Assembly: GCA_029204225.1 (NCBI GenBank)
Contig: MU832600.1
Location: 1-64,000 of the forward strand
Reading direction: 5' to 3'
Length of the DNA stretch: 64,000 nucleotides
From: Diphasiastrum complanatum
Taxonomy: Eukaryota; Streptophyta; Lycopodiopsida; Lycopodiales; Lycopodiaceae
The notes beneath the pieces are model-generated. The model was not told the DNA's origin, made no database searches, and worked only from the letters and a program-made list of their open reading frames with translations. The position numbers were made by a program, and so were the translations under genes. Every line of letters starts with the position of its first letter. The first letter of the stretch is position 1. Shown piece by piece: positions 51,926 to 64,000 of this stretch.

Positions 51926-52267
51926 AAAATGATGAGGTAGTAGGGCGTTGGGCAATAGCTACCAAATTTGCAAAAACAATGAAAATCTGCCAAAAAAATC
52001 GACGAAAGTGATGGGTTAGCAGGGCGTTGGACAGCCTCCACCAAAACTGCAAAAAATGATGAAGAAATCGTCGAAAGTGATGGGCAGTAGGGTCCTTCTG
52101 GACAGCCACCACCAATTTGCAAAAAATGACGAAGAAAAATCGATGAAAGTGATGGGTGGCAGGGCACTGGACGGCCTCCACCAATCGGTTGGAAGGTTGA
52201 CGGAGAAAAATCGATGAAAGTAATGGGTGGTAGGGCACTGGACAACCTCCACCAATCTGCAGGATAG
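51926..52267. repeat. Minisatellite, about 70-bp unit, five copies
   Basis: Units share GGGCxxTGGACAGCCTCCACCAA, AATTTGCAAAAAATGACGA and AATCGATGAAAGTGATGGG. They start near 51926, 52008, 52078, 52149 and 52220. Open frames across it are repeat artefacts. Confidence 0.88.
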
Positions 52268-53670
<1,403 letters not shown>

Positions 53671-53807
53671 TAGCCAAAAAAATTTCAAAAAATATATTTG
53701 TGTTTAAAAATAATCTAGGACAAAATCCAAAATCATGATCCGAAACATGTTCCATATTGCCAATAGTTCTTTTTTTTTGCTAATGTGTACACGCACGCAT
53801 GCTTGCG

Positions 53808-53811
53808 CACG

Positions 53812-53893
<82 letters not shown>
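53808..53893. repeat. (GC)n then (AC)n microsatellite
   Basis: A short GC alternating run followed by about 74 bp of AC. Alternating purine-pyrimidine tracts of this kind can adopt Z-DNA. Confidence 0.95.
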
Positions 53894-53894
<1 letters not shown>

Positions 53895-54049
53895 TTGTGT
53901 GTGTACTTAGTGTTGTTTTAAAAATTTGAATTTTTTTGGGACAAAGTTCCATTGTCCGAATTGCTAGCATTCTAGAATGAGCGTTTCAGAATTCGAATAT
54001 GATATTGTGTGTGTGTAGTGAAGTATGTCATAGCTTTGAGGCCTCCACC

Positions 54050-54150
54050 TTCCTGCATCTTGCAACATGATGTTATTATGCCTGCACCTCCACGTCCGTC
54101 CTCGCCTCAACTTAGCCAACCTGCACCTGAGCCATTAGGCATTGCCTAAG
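54050..54150 (+). pseudogene. Possible copia linker piece
   Basis: The plus strand reads HDVIMPAPPRPSSPQLSQP, typical of the Pro-rich stretch near the end of copia integrase, opposite in orientation to the adjacent gag. Confidence 0.4.
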
Positions 54151-54200
54151 GATGAATTTTGCATAAGCGTTTATTGCCAAATTTTTGAAAAAAAAATACT

Positions 54201-54269
54201 CATCCAACAATGCACATTAGGTGAGAGACTGGCAGTGCCATTCTTTCACCCAATGTGCACCATTGGATG
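54201..54269. repeat. 69-nt foldback, miRNA-precursor-like
   Basis: Arms CATCCAACAATGCACATT-AGGTGAGAG and CTTTCACC-CAATGTGCACCATTGGATG pair over 27 positions with four mismatches. The loop itself contains TGGCAGTGCCA. Strand of any transcript is unknown. Confidence 0.75.
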
Positions 54270-54439
54270 GGCATCATCATGTACTTGGCATTAAATGCAT
54301 GTGCAAGGACTAGCACAAGGCCTAGCCCATGACTATTTCCTCACTGCACGTATGTTTTCATGATTGAGAAGTTTTGAGTGATGCAATCACTTTTGAGTGA
54401 TTCTTGATGTCCTTGACGAGACATTTGTCGCTATCAAGC

Positions 54440-55818
54440 ACAACCTTGAGTTGTTGATCAGCCATCGTCCCAACTGATAGTTAATTGTTGGCTCAACCAG
54501 GAACATATTGCACATTGCTTATCCGCTTTATTGTTCCGCTGGCTAGCTTCACTGGTACCACTCGAAATCCTTTCATAGGTAGCAACTGGCCATCAACATG
54601 TCCAACTTAATCGCCATTGTGGATTTCCTTGAATTCCGAAAACCACTCCTTCCTCGAAGTCATGTGCTTGGACGCTCCACTGTCGATGTACCAGATATCC
54701 TTTGCTTCGTCACTTGTCATTAGTGCCGTAATGAACAAGTTTGAGCTTTCGCCTGTATCATCTTCATATTGATCATCATCGTATTGATGTTGATCAACAT
54801 AATTGTCTTCATAATGATCATCATCAAATTGATGTTGATCAGCATAATTGTCCGCTTGCCATTTGCCTTTTCTTTGTGCTATCTTCTTTTGTTTCTTAAA
54901 GCATTCACGCTCCCAATGGCCAGGTTTGTTCCAGTACCTACAATTTCCAGGTTTATTTTGCCTAGAATGGCCACGTCCTTGACCTCAACCTTGATTCCAA
55001 TTGCCTCGATTTGGGCTATCATTGGCTTGCTCATGAAATTGTTGGAATAATCCCCGTCTTGAGTTTCCTCCTCTCGATTGATACCTACCACAGCCAAATC
55101 GTCCACCTCGTCCTTTAATTGTAGGAGCTTGATCATAGCCCCTATTACGATGATTCAAATTCTCTTGACGTTGCTCTTCCTGCAACAGCAATCCACCTAG
55201 CCCTTCAGAGGTTGGAAGATTCTCCCGTGTGGCAATGCTTGTCACAAACATTTGAGCACTCAAGCTGTTCAATGTCAATTGAACGATCTCACGATCTTGT
55301 ACTCGCTCTCCAACGGCAGCTAGTTGATTACGGATCTCCTTTATCTTCAATAGGTGATTGGCAATAGTTGCACCATCATCCATCCATAATGTGTGCAACT
55401 TCGTCTTCAGGAATAACACTCGAGATGTGTTTGTGGTCTCAAACAATGCCTTCAAAGTATCCCAGGCCTCTTTTGGTCCTTTTGAATCCAAAATGTAGGG
55501 AATGATAGCATCTCTGATTGACAAGTTGATAACATTCTTTGCTTTTCGTTTCCTCCGGTCAAACACCCGCTGATCTTCTTTAATCACTGGCCTTGTATCT
55601 TCACCTGTCACGATCTCCCATAGCTCCTTTTCCATCAAAATATTCTTCAGTTTGAATTTCCAAATTGCATAGTTGTCAGCCCCTTCCAATTTGCTTGACT
55701 CATTGAGGATGCTCTCACTTAGAGTTGCCATAACTGCACCTAGATGAGTCCGGATCTCAAAAATGACTGCAAAAATAAAAAATTTGCTGCGAAATTGACA
55801 AATGACGTCTTTGACCAC
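54440..55818 (-). pseudogene. Ty1/copia gag and protease
   Basis: Gag on the minus strand has the motifs LEGADNYAIWKFKLKNILME, KEAWDTLKALFETTNTSRV and EGLGGLLLQEEQRQE, with a Gly/Arg-rich tail. The start is probably MATLSESIL near 55730, although the frame is open to 55818. After a stop near 54985 comes a knuckle CRYWNKPGHWEREC, with the second Cys replaced by Trp. The protease WYIDSGASKHMTS follows near 54690, then ISNVQYVPG. Integrase and reverse transcriptase are absent. Confidence 0.88.
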
Positions 55819-56059
55819 TTTCCAATCCGAGCTATGGATTGAAAGTTATGCCAAATTGAAGATTTTGGCCTTAAAATGGCTCACAACTGTCCTTGAGCCT
55901 GGAAAAAAATGACCATTATTGAAAACTGCCTTTTTTGATAAATTCCTCCGTCGCGCACAGATCTCCGATTTCAAAGATTTTTATATCAACGCGTAGGCAA
56001 TTGCACTGGGATAGTCCTGTCTCGTCAAATCTACAAAATAGCCACGTTCTCCATGCTCA

Positions 56060-56330
56060 AATATCACTCTGTTTTTTACGCACATCCAAAAGCTATCATC
56101 TGGTTTCTTAACAAACAAATAGGAGAGGCGGAAGGTGAATAACTAGGACATAGGTACCCCAGCTTGAGATACTCCTCCAACATCTTTCTGACTTTTAGGC
56201 TCATTCTATAAGGAGGCCTACTTACCGGACTTGCCCCTGGAACGAGCTCAATACGGAGCTCCATGTTCCGTCTAGGCGGCAATCCCTCTGGCATATTACT
56301 AATTGGCACGTTTTAAAACTGAGTGCAAAT
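56060..56330 (-). pseudogene. Ty3/gypsy RT N-terminal fragment
   Basis: The minus strand encodes MPEGLPPRRNMELRIELVPG, SPVSRPPYRMS and KLGYLCPSYSPSASPICLL, the region leading into gypsy reverse transcriptase. It ends near 56070, and the catalytic YLDD part is missing. Confidence 0.82.
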
Positions 56331-56489
56331 GGACTTCTCCAACTCACTTGCTGGGTCACATCTTGGCTGTAAAGAAACAACATGTGCACTAGGGAATGCA
56401 GATGTAAATGGCAGTTTTAAGCTAGTTGGACCATTACAAATCTAAGCTAGTCAAACCATTACAAATCTATGTTGTCAAATCATATGGAC

Positions 56490-56836
56490 GGGTCAACAAG
56501 ACATGTTGGGACACTTGGTCCAATGCATGAGTGATATGTGTCAAACTATCCACCTACTAGCTTGCCTATGTGTCAGGGTACTGCCAAGTGGCAAAGTGTC
56601 GATTGTGCATGGAGTTTTTCATGCGTCGACGTTAGGATGTGTCAGGGTTAAGGGGTGCCTGAGGGGATATAGTGTGAGCCTTGCCAGGCATTCCCTATCG
56701 TATTCCTACACAGCAGGTGGTTGGGAGGAGACTTGCAACAGAGCTCTCTATGTATATTTTCTTGAGTTTAATAAAGTGACGAATTTGCGGGGTAATTCTA
56801 TGTATTAACTTGGGGTTTGTGAGCTTGTGTGCAACA
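56490..56836 (+). repeat. 5' LTR remnant related to the 8706 element
   Basis: It shares GGGACACTTGGTC, GTACTGCCAAGTGGCAA, GTGTCGA and GGGTTAAGGGGTGC with the LTR at 8706-9463, and ends ...CAACA immediately before a primer site. The beginning is truncated. Confidence 0.8.
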
Positions 56837-56838
56837 TT

Positions 56839-56850
56839 TGGTATCAGAGC
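56839..56850 (+). promoter_or_regulatory. Primer-binding site
   Basis: TGGTATCAGAGC, an exact complement of the plant initiator-Met tRNA end, two bases after the LTR remnant. Confidence 0.85.
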
Positions 56851-57370
56851 AATTGAATTTGAGACTTGTGTGGGATTTGGAGGGTTTGGTGCATCCTTGG
56901 AGAGCCAACGCCCTACTGTAGGTGATCTGTTGGCACATTTGGAGCCCATAAGATGGCATATTGAAGCCCTATGGTGGATTGCTGATCTTCTGGCAACGTT
57001 TGAGCATTTTCTACCATGTGGCTTGATTATTCTCTTTACTTTTGTGATTAATCCAGTGTGAATCGGTTTGTAACTTCTTCAATACTTAGTATTATTCAGA
57101 TCTGTCAATTGCAATAGGCTTCTTGGGGTAGGTCGCTGGTAGGGTAGGGCTTTTCGCCTTCCGATTCGGTGATCATCCATTGTTTTTTGCCAATTGTCAG
57201 TTTGAAACCTAGTTTGCTGATTTTTGAAGAAGAAGAGTCTATTTGTAGTTAGAACTTGGCTATAGGAGGTCTATTCTATCCAGTTCTTCTAGGAATTCAA
57301 GGTAACCTATCTGTGTAGTGATTTCAGGTGCTGAGAGCTTGCTTTAGTTTGTTTCAAGAACTTTCGTTGC

Positions 57371-57649
57371 TTGATTTTGCATAGTTTTTGTACACTGCTT
57401 TGTTCTACTACCTATTCTTCTACTATGGCATCCGCAAGCAACACCAGTCAAGATTCACACAGATTAGATGCAGTATGTTCCAAGGTGGCTGCTATCGAAG
57501 CCCCTCTCAGTGTTCCTAAGAGAGTCAGTGGTACGACTATGGGAACAGAAAGGACATTGTCAACCAGCCATGAAGCTGAGTTGGGGTTTCAAAAGAGGAA
57601 GTTGCCTACTATCAAGGATCTAAATCCTCCGAAGTTCATTGGAGCATGA
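57371..57649 (+). pseudogene. Probable gypsy gag N-terminus
   Basis: The likely start is MASASNTSQDSHRLDAV at 57425, within a longer open frame from 57371, followed by LPTIKDLNPPKFIGA and a stop. It follows the LTR and primer site at the expected distance, so it is probably the gag start of that element. The rest is missing. Confidence 0.5.
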
Positions 57650-57744
57650 TCTATGGGAACTACAGATGACCACTAATCTCAAACATTGGAGGGCCATTCT
57701 TCCATATTAGGACTATTCCATGTCCTTAACTGAGTATGGTTGTA

Positions 57745-60700
57745 ACATTCTTCCTCCCTTAAACAGGTTCTGTCCTTAGAACAGGAAAAAGAAAACATGA
57801 AATCTGAATAAGTACTCCAAGATGCAACAATTCTTCAATCACTTGCCTCTACTCAGGAATACTAACTCAAATTCCAAAGAACAGAAAGCTATAAATCTTC
57901 CAAAAGGGTTGATCTTCTCCAAATAAAAGTTCAGCACCTTCATGTAATCCAAATCACATGAACCATTGGGTGAATTAACTCTTTATTTTTGAGATCAAAT
58001 CCAAAAGCTAAAGAAATCCAATTTTAATTATAGTCTAAACATATCCACTATTTCTTACAGAAAATAATGCTTCTTGGTACAAATATTCTGAGAATACCAA
58101 AATATTCTAAATACAACAATTCAATCAAGATCTCTAGGAGATCCATCACATCTCAGACAACTATAACCCAATCCAGAGTACTGCAATTACTCTAACGAGT
58201 TACCCCATTCCTAGCACCATATGCCAGAAATCAACAACTATCTATATCTTAATAGATTTATTTGTCTCCTATAAATCTGGAGATATAGACTGAACTTTGT
58301 ACACAAGCACTTATAGACTACAATCTGTAATAGAATACCATCCACTAAGGCAAGCAAAATCTCCTCATAAGCACAACTTACTTAATGAGAAATGCTTGTG
58401 AGATCCATAGAACTCAATAAAAAACCGGAGTAAAGATTAGAAATCATACACTCATAATAACTAAGTATCTGTTTATGATTCGTCAATCTAAAATAGTTAA
58501 ATTCTTATGATTTGTCAATCATAATTCACTAGAATCTAACCCCAAATATTAATCATTAAGGAACCTTGGAGTGTATGTCCAACCAACTCAACTGAATTCC
58601 AGAAATTCAGTTTACCATTCTTGGAATCATTAGGATCCGGTATCCAATTGAGCTCTCGGGGATACTATCTCTGATGAATCAAGTCTATTCCTCAACTGAG
58701 AAATACTCACCCAAGAATTTCGTATATCCTATGCACACAATTTCCTGATGAATCCAAATGACACATAAATTATGTGTCTTACAAGCAAAACAAACAAAAC
58801 AAACAGTTTCCGGTGAATTCTCTTCACACTGTCCGTTTTACCAATTAACTTCCACAAGAGTAAATCAACTACTAAAGTTAATTGCCCATGGTGCAGCTCT
58901 TGACTAGTACAACACATTTAGATCCTTATCCAAATCACTCTTAAGTTAACCTACAAATCAATTAGAATAGATCTGTTAACTCTGCAAGTGATTGTCAAAC
59001 ACAATACTTGATCATATGTCTATAATTATAAAGGTTTTTCTAGAGAGATGATAAATGAAAATCTCAGAATCATGAAAAGTCAATAATAAATGCCTTCCAA
59101 ATAGGATTTACTCTATTTTGCACAGGACTTTTCTTCTAAGTATTCTCAAGACGAGTGATAGTAACTATCATCTATCTGCGCTCTATCTATGCATAAGAGA
59201 GACTCCGAAATTAAATATTTGAAAATACCAACATTTTTGGAACATTCAAATTCCAAGCCTTATCCAAGTAGTAATTCACATGATTATAAACAGTCCTTTA
59301 GGAAAGAAATTCCCATACTGAAAGGATCATACATATGAATTTTAGTGTGAGGTCCATATTTAAGAAATTCAAAAGAAGTAAGGTTCTTTCAAAGGTGAGA
59401 AATAGCTTTTAAGGGTTTCCGATTTGGAATTTATGAGATACCATTGAGGGATCCGGATCTATATCTCATAACCTCTCCAAATACCCTAAACAAGTTTAAC
59501 CAATGGTTTCAACTGTTAGCATTACTAATGTAAGTACTAACCACTAGTCTACAGATCATTCTCGCACAAGAATTCCCCTTTGAAATCACTGATGTCCCAT
59601 ACCATCAATTTTCTCTCTAAGAAAATTCTTTGCTTTTAGATCTGATCATCAGAAAATCAAAAAGATTATCTGACCATCCTATAAGCAAATATAGGATCCG
59701 GTCTTCAACCATTTCCAAAAAATACCTCCTACCATTGAATTCTACATTTCCTTAGGTTTTTCACTGTTGTAGACGACAATATCATCTAACAATACCACTA
59801 GGCATTGTCCCTAGTATGGACGAGAAATCTCTCTCAGTTGAGTGTATTCATCAGAGAAAACCAAAAGGAACCATTAAGAATTCAAACCAACTGAAGTATA
59901 AGCAATAAATATCCAATATCTATATCTGAAATAGTATAAGGAATTCAATTCTTTCAAGAAGATCTTTAACCGCATTATCTAATAATCCAGAGATCTTAAA
60001 AACTCCATCTGAATTTCCTATACCAGATATGCACATATCTAATCCACCAAGTACTGGAGTACCCCCATATTTGTTCCTGATGGACCACAATAATCCATTG
60101 ACAAAATTGTGATTTAACAAGAATCTGCACATAGTTTTTACCGTCACATAAACAACCCATCTGGTTGGTACTAACATTCCCAAATTCCTACCATCAAAGA
60201 GTTCCATGTCACTATTTTCAATAACAAATAGGGTCCACTCATGGTCCTATAGATATTCGATATAAACTCAACATAATGAATTCAAACCGGTGCTATGCAA
60301 TCTTTTTACATGGATTATTAACTAATCCAAATTACAAAACACAATCACATTTACCTACTTAGGTGTCTCATTTTCTTCCTCCCTTGGATTTTTCGGTCAC
60401 CCGAAAAATTTCATCAGCGAAGGCATCGAAAATCTCTTTGACACAAGTAAATGCTAGGTTGCTACCCTCTTGACCACACTAGCTTAAGTATTACTTCGTT
60501 AAAGTTGCCCAAAACAAATGGAAAATCCATAAAATTTGGATTCGGATATTCTTTTACGATATTCAATACACTTGGTTTTTATTGAATATAGAGCTACCTC
60601 CAAATTATATGACCTTTATTCCAGCTATTCACTTTAACAAGTATCTCAAAAGCTTTAGTTTCTCCCAATCATTGAGGACAAGCCTATCGGTGCTCCACCG

Positions 60701-61190
60701 AGTCGAAAAGGAAGAACCCTAAGCACCATTTAACTCAATTTACAGGGAGTATCGATACTCCAGAATTAAGTGGTTAAATAGCATAGTACCAAGGAATCAA
60801 ATTCCTTTACTGGTGGGTACATGCCTAAGAACCATACCACTTCCATCGTTTTGTGAAGATCGATTTAGAAAAATTTAGACCGATTAATATAGCTTTACAT
60901 AAAAACAACGGTAAACTGGCTTACAGGTAATTGTCAAGGTAACCCCACCAAAGCCTAATGTAAAGTTGATAAGGCCTAATACATGCATATTGTCCAAGGA
61001 GAAGAAAAAACCAAATTCCTTCTACCAAAACCGAGAAGCATTATCCAACAACCAAGGTTGCAGCTTCGACAACCGTGCACCAAGAAATTGAAATTCCTCT
61101 TGCTGGGTGCTAGTAACTTAAATTTTTTGAGTTGATTCCGAATCCACTTTTGGAACCAATTTGAAAGTTACCTTTCGGCACTGGTCACGA
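57745..61190 (-). mobile_element. Decayed Ty3/gypsy element and LTR sequence
   Basis: At 57747 the minus strand reads a purine tract AAGGGAGGAAG then TGTTACAACC, like an LTR start. About 2 kb away, 59700-60000 holds frameshifted reverse-transcriptase remains: FEFLMVPFGF, SLMNTL and QCLVVLLDDIVVYN. An adjacent open frame (60207-59920) probably belongs to the same relic. The part near 61200 must include the 3' LTR of the chromovirus described next; its end was not located. The perfect palindrome GGAGTATCGATACTCC lies near 60747. Confidence 0.55.
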
Positions 61191-61199
61191 GCTCGTAAC

Positions 61200-64000
61200 A
61201 CTCCCTCCCCCTTAAGAACCGTCTTGGTCCTCTAAGACAAAGTCTGGAAAAATCTTGTGAAGGACGCTGCCCTTTTCCCAAGTGGCATTCTCAACAGGCT
61301 GATCATTCCACTTAACCAGATATTCTCGGTATAGAGTATGACAAGTCTGCGTCTCTCTACTATCAAGAATCTCCTCTGGTTCATGTGGAGGTTGCTAAGG
61401 ATCCAATGGGAGAACTAGAACACTGTCCCTTACCAAATTGTCTGATCTGGTTAAGGCTTTTCGTAACTGACTTACATGAAAGACTGGAAAAACCTTACTG
61501 ATGTGTGGGAGTTCTAGCTCATAGGTGACCTCGCCTAGTCTCCTACTGATGGTAAAGGGACCACAATACCTTGGAGACAACTTAGCACACACTCCTAAAT
61601 TGAGGGTTTTAGAGTCAACTGGGACTCTCAAGTAGACTTTCTCACCAGCGGAGAACTGCACATCCCGTCTGTGCGGATCTGCATAATGCTTGGCTTGATC
61701 TTGGGATTGCCTAATGCTATGCTTAGCATGTTCTATCCTCTAGTTTAGGTCCTCTAAGAAATTTCTGGCTGCTTAAACTTTTTCTTGTTTAAACCCTACA
61801 GTTGTGGGTGAGCGTGGCTGAAAACCATACATCAGCATAAATGGGCTATATCCCATAGCTGAATGTTTGGTACTGTTGTAAGGAAACTCTAATATCAAGA
61901 GATACTCCTCCCAATTAGTCTGCTTCTTGCTGATTACCCTCTCTGTTTGACCATCCGTCTGTGGATGGTTGGTGGTACTCATATTAAGTTTAGTATGGAG
62001 ATGATGGAATACTGCCCTTCAGAAATTTCCAGTAAACTTATTGTCCCGGTCGCTGACTATGCCAGAAGGTAGACCGTACAATTTAAATAGCCCGTCTACA
62101 AACGACCTCGCTAACTTTGAAGCTCTAACGGTTGTTTTGGTCGGAATAAAATGAGCCATTTTGGTTAGACATTGTGACCCATATAGCATCATTACCCTTT
62201 TGGGTTTTAGGCAGACCTACTATAAAATCCATGGAGATACTCTCCCATTAACCAACTGGTATTTCTAAGGGCTGCAACAACTCTCCTGCCTTTAAACGCT
62301 CTACTTTGTTTACTTGACATTTCTGACAACTGGCTACATACTGGTGGACGTCCTTTTTCATACTGGGCTAGAAAAATTGCCTACGAAGAAGCTCATAGGT
62401 CTTCTGTATGCCTGGGTGTCCCACACTAGGATCGTCATGACATTCATATAGGACCTGCTACCTATAATCCTCTGAATTGGGGACACATACTCTATCTCTA
62501 TAAAGCAAGTACTCATCCTGAATGGAATATTGTTTCCATTTGAACCCTTGAGTCAACTGACCCTCAACCACTGGGGTTTGCTTGGGTAATACAGGCTCAG
62601 AATCCTCAACGTCATCTGACGACGTATACTCAGACTCATCATCATCCTCAACGGAAGCTGTCGTATACTGGCACCAGTCCCGTGGACTGGTTCTGGAGTC
62701 TGTAATTGTCTGCTCTGGACTGAGTTCCAGATAGTAGAGAAAAATGCATCATGCTGGCATTTCCCTCTCAAGGACTCGAGTAACTCATTACGAATCTGAG
62801 TAAAACTCAGCTCGTTTATCATAGGCATTTTGCTAACGGCATCTGCTACTGTATTGAATTTTCCCCGTCTATATCTGATAGACATGTCAAACTCTTGCAT
62901 CAACTTTTCCCAACGAGCTTTCCGACCTCTAAGCTCGGGTTGATTGCAAAGGTATCTGAGACTCTCATGGTTTGTCAGGACCTCAAAGTTGGCACCATAC
63001 AAATAATGCCTCCAAGTCTTAAGGGCATGGACTCGGGCAGACGAGTTGTTTGATCAACTTGACGGGGCAAAGTTTTTCAGTAAAATAGATCTCAGATCGG
63101 GATATCATCAAGTCCGTATAAAATCAGAAGATGTCTCGAAAACAGCTTTTAGGACTCGTCACGGTCATTATGAGTTTAAGGTGATGCCATTTGGGCTCAC
63201 AAATGATCCAGCTACCTTTATGACCTTGATGAACAGTGTCCTCAGACCATACTTGGGTAAGTTTGTAGTCGTATTTTTAGATGACATCCTCGTCTACAGC
63301 AAAACGAGGAAGGAGCATCTAAAACACCTCAGAAAGGTATTTCGACTGCTCAGAAAGCATAAGCTTTATGCTAAACAATCCAAGTGTGAATTCTTCGTTG
63401 AAGAAGTAGCATATTTGGGTCACATTATCTCGTCGGATGGAATTAAGATGGACCCGAATAAGGTTAAAGCCATACTCAGTTGGTTGAGACCTCAGAATAT
63501 TTTAGAACTTCAGATCTTTCTTGGTTTGGCGGGATATTACAGACGATTTGTCAAGGAATATGCTCAGATAGTAGTTCCCATGACAAATCTTCTTAAGGGG
63601 AAGAGAAAGGAGTTCATTTGGGTGTCTGCACAATAGGAGAGCTTCGATGCTCTCAAAACAGCCTTAGCTACAGCACCAGTTCTAAAAGTCGTCGACCTCA
63701 ATCAGCCATTTGTGGTCGAAACAAATGCTAGCGACTTTGTAGTAGGTGCTGTGCTAACTCAAAGTGAACGACCAGTTGCGTTCAAGATTAAAAAACTCGA
63801 GCCAGTTCAGACTAGGTACAGTGCCTATGATTATTCTTTCTTTCTTTTTCACCAATAGGACTGGTGAGGCCCATGGTGAACTACTGGTCTGAATTTGGCC
63901 TTTCCCAAGATAATCTGTTTAATACCTAGTTATTTCTTCATCCTCTGTTCGGCTGACCCGATACGGAGGTTTAGAAACAGGTGTTGTACCTGGTACTAGG
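61200..64000 (-). mobile_element. Chromovirus pol with an inverted RT/RNase H block
   Basis: The 3' LTR starts TGTTACGAGC at 61200 after the purine tract GGGGGAGGGAG. Moving right on the minus strand: chromodomain EYLVKWNDQPVENATWEK (about 61330), after a TAG at 61395; integrase C-terminus (61661-61395); integrase NHPQTDGQTERV (about 61960); and RNase [20 protein letters not shown] (about 63030-62960). The RT start LVPGTTPVSKPPYR and SSSPWASPVLLVKK is at 64000-63840. The middle of RT and the start of RNase H are on the opposite strand at about 63036-63825. The element runs off the window. Confidence 0.88.
63036..63825 (+). pseudogene. Inverted RT core and RNase H start
   Basis: The plus strand encodes [49 protein letters not shown] and [15 protein letters not shown]. 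After a TAG at 63634-63636 it continues with ALKTALATAPVLKVVD, FVVETNASDFVVGAVL and QTRYSAYD. The catalytic LDD is intact. The piece fits exactly between the minus-strand RT start and RNase H that flank it, apart from about 30 missing residues at the RT-side junction. Confidence 0.92.

Noticed and set aside
57745-61200. A single 3.4-kb LTR bounded by TGTAACA and GTAACA
   Set aside because: Decayed reverse-transcriptase motifs near 59700-60000 show that the tract contains pol sequence of another element.

Overview
The window looks like nuclear DNA from a seed plant with a large, repeat-rich genome. The evidence is plant-type Ty1/copia and Ty3/gypsy (chromovirus) retrotransposons, tRNA-iMet-type primer-binding sites, a plant-style Helitron relic, very long (CT)n, (TA)n and (AC)n microsatellites, and two spliced plant genes, one with an intron of about 9.7 kb packed with repeats. 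Giant repeat-filled introns suggest a gymnosperm or similarly large genome, but the sequence does not settle the taxon.

Host genes. Two are well supported, both on the minus strand. (1) S-formylglutathione hydrolase (formaldehyde detoxification), 2941-14823. Six exons join in one open frame of 236 codons. A 9.7-kb intron holds an LTR retrotransposon, two long CT microsatellites and a hAT-like fragment. The exon for roughly the first 50 residues was not found. (2) A complete 8-exon short-chain dehydrogenase/reductase of the TIC32-like group, 46583-48603, coding for 313 residues. A possible host gene fragment (19432-20110, plus) has intron-like spacing but is not identified.

Layout. 1-2940: intergenic, with a hAT-like MITE. 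2941-14823: S-formylglutathione hydrolase, with a chromovirus relic at 8706-12199 (two LTRs, GGTGC target duplication). 14830-29700: copia and gypsy fragments on both strands. 30926-37054: a nearly complete copia element (two LTRs, TTATG target duplication, broken gag and pol). 37055-40428: no gene found. 40429-41440: copia fragment with an internal inversion. 42180-44930: Athila-like primer site, an array of eight GC-rich hairpins, then a copia gag-protease-integrase fragment. 46583-48603: SDR gene. 49199-51330: a decayed Helitron Rep followed on the same strand by a GIY-YIG nuclease domain. 51926-52267: minisatellite. 53553-53893: microsatellites. 54201-54269: miRNA-like foldback. 54440-57650: copia and gypsy fragments. 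57745-64000: minus-strand Ty3/gypsy relics, the last a chromovirus whose reverse transcriptase/RNase H segment is inverted.

The two host genes are unrelated in function. Most remaining sequence is layered, decayed transposons. The least expected features are the Rep plus GIY-YIG pairing, the hairpin array, and two separate retroelements that each carry a sharply bounded internal inversion of pol.
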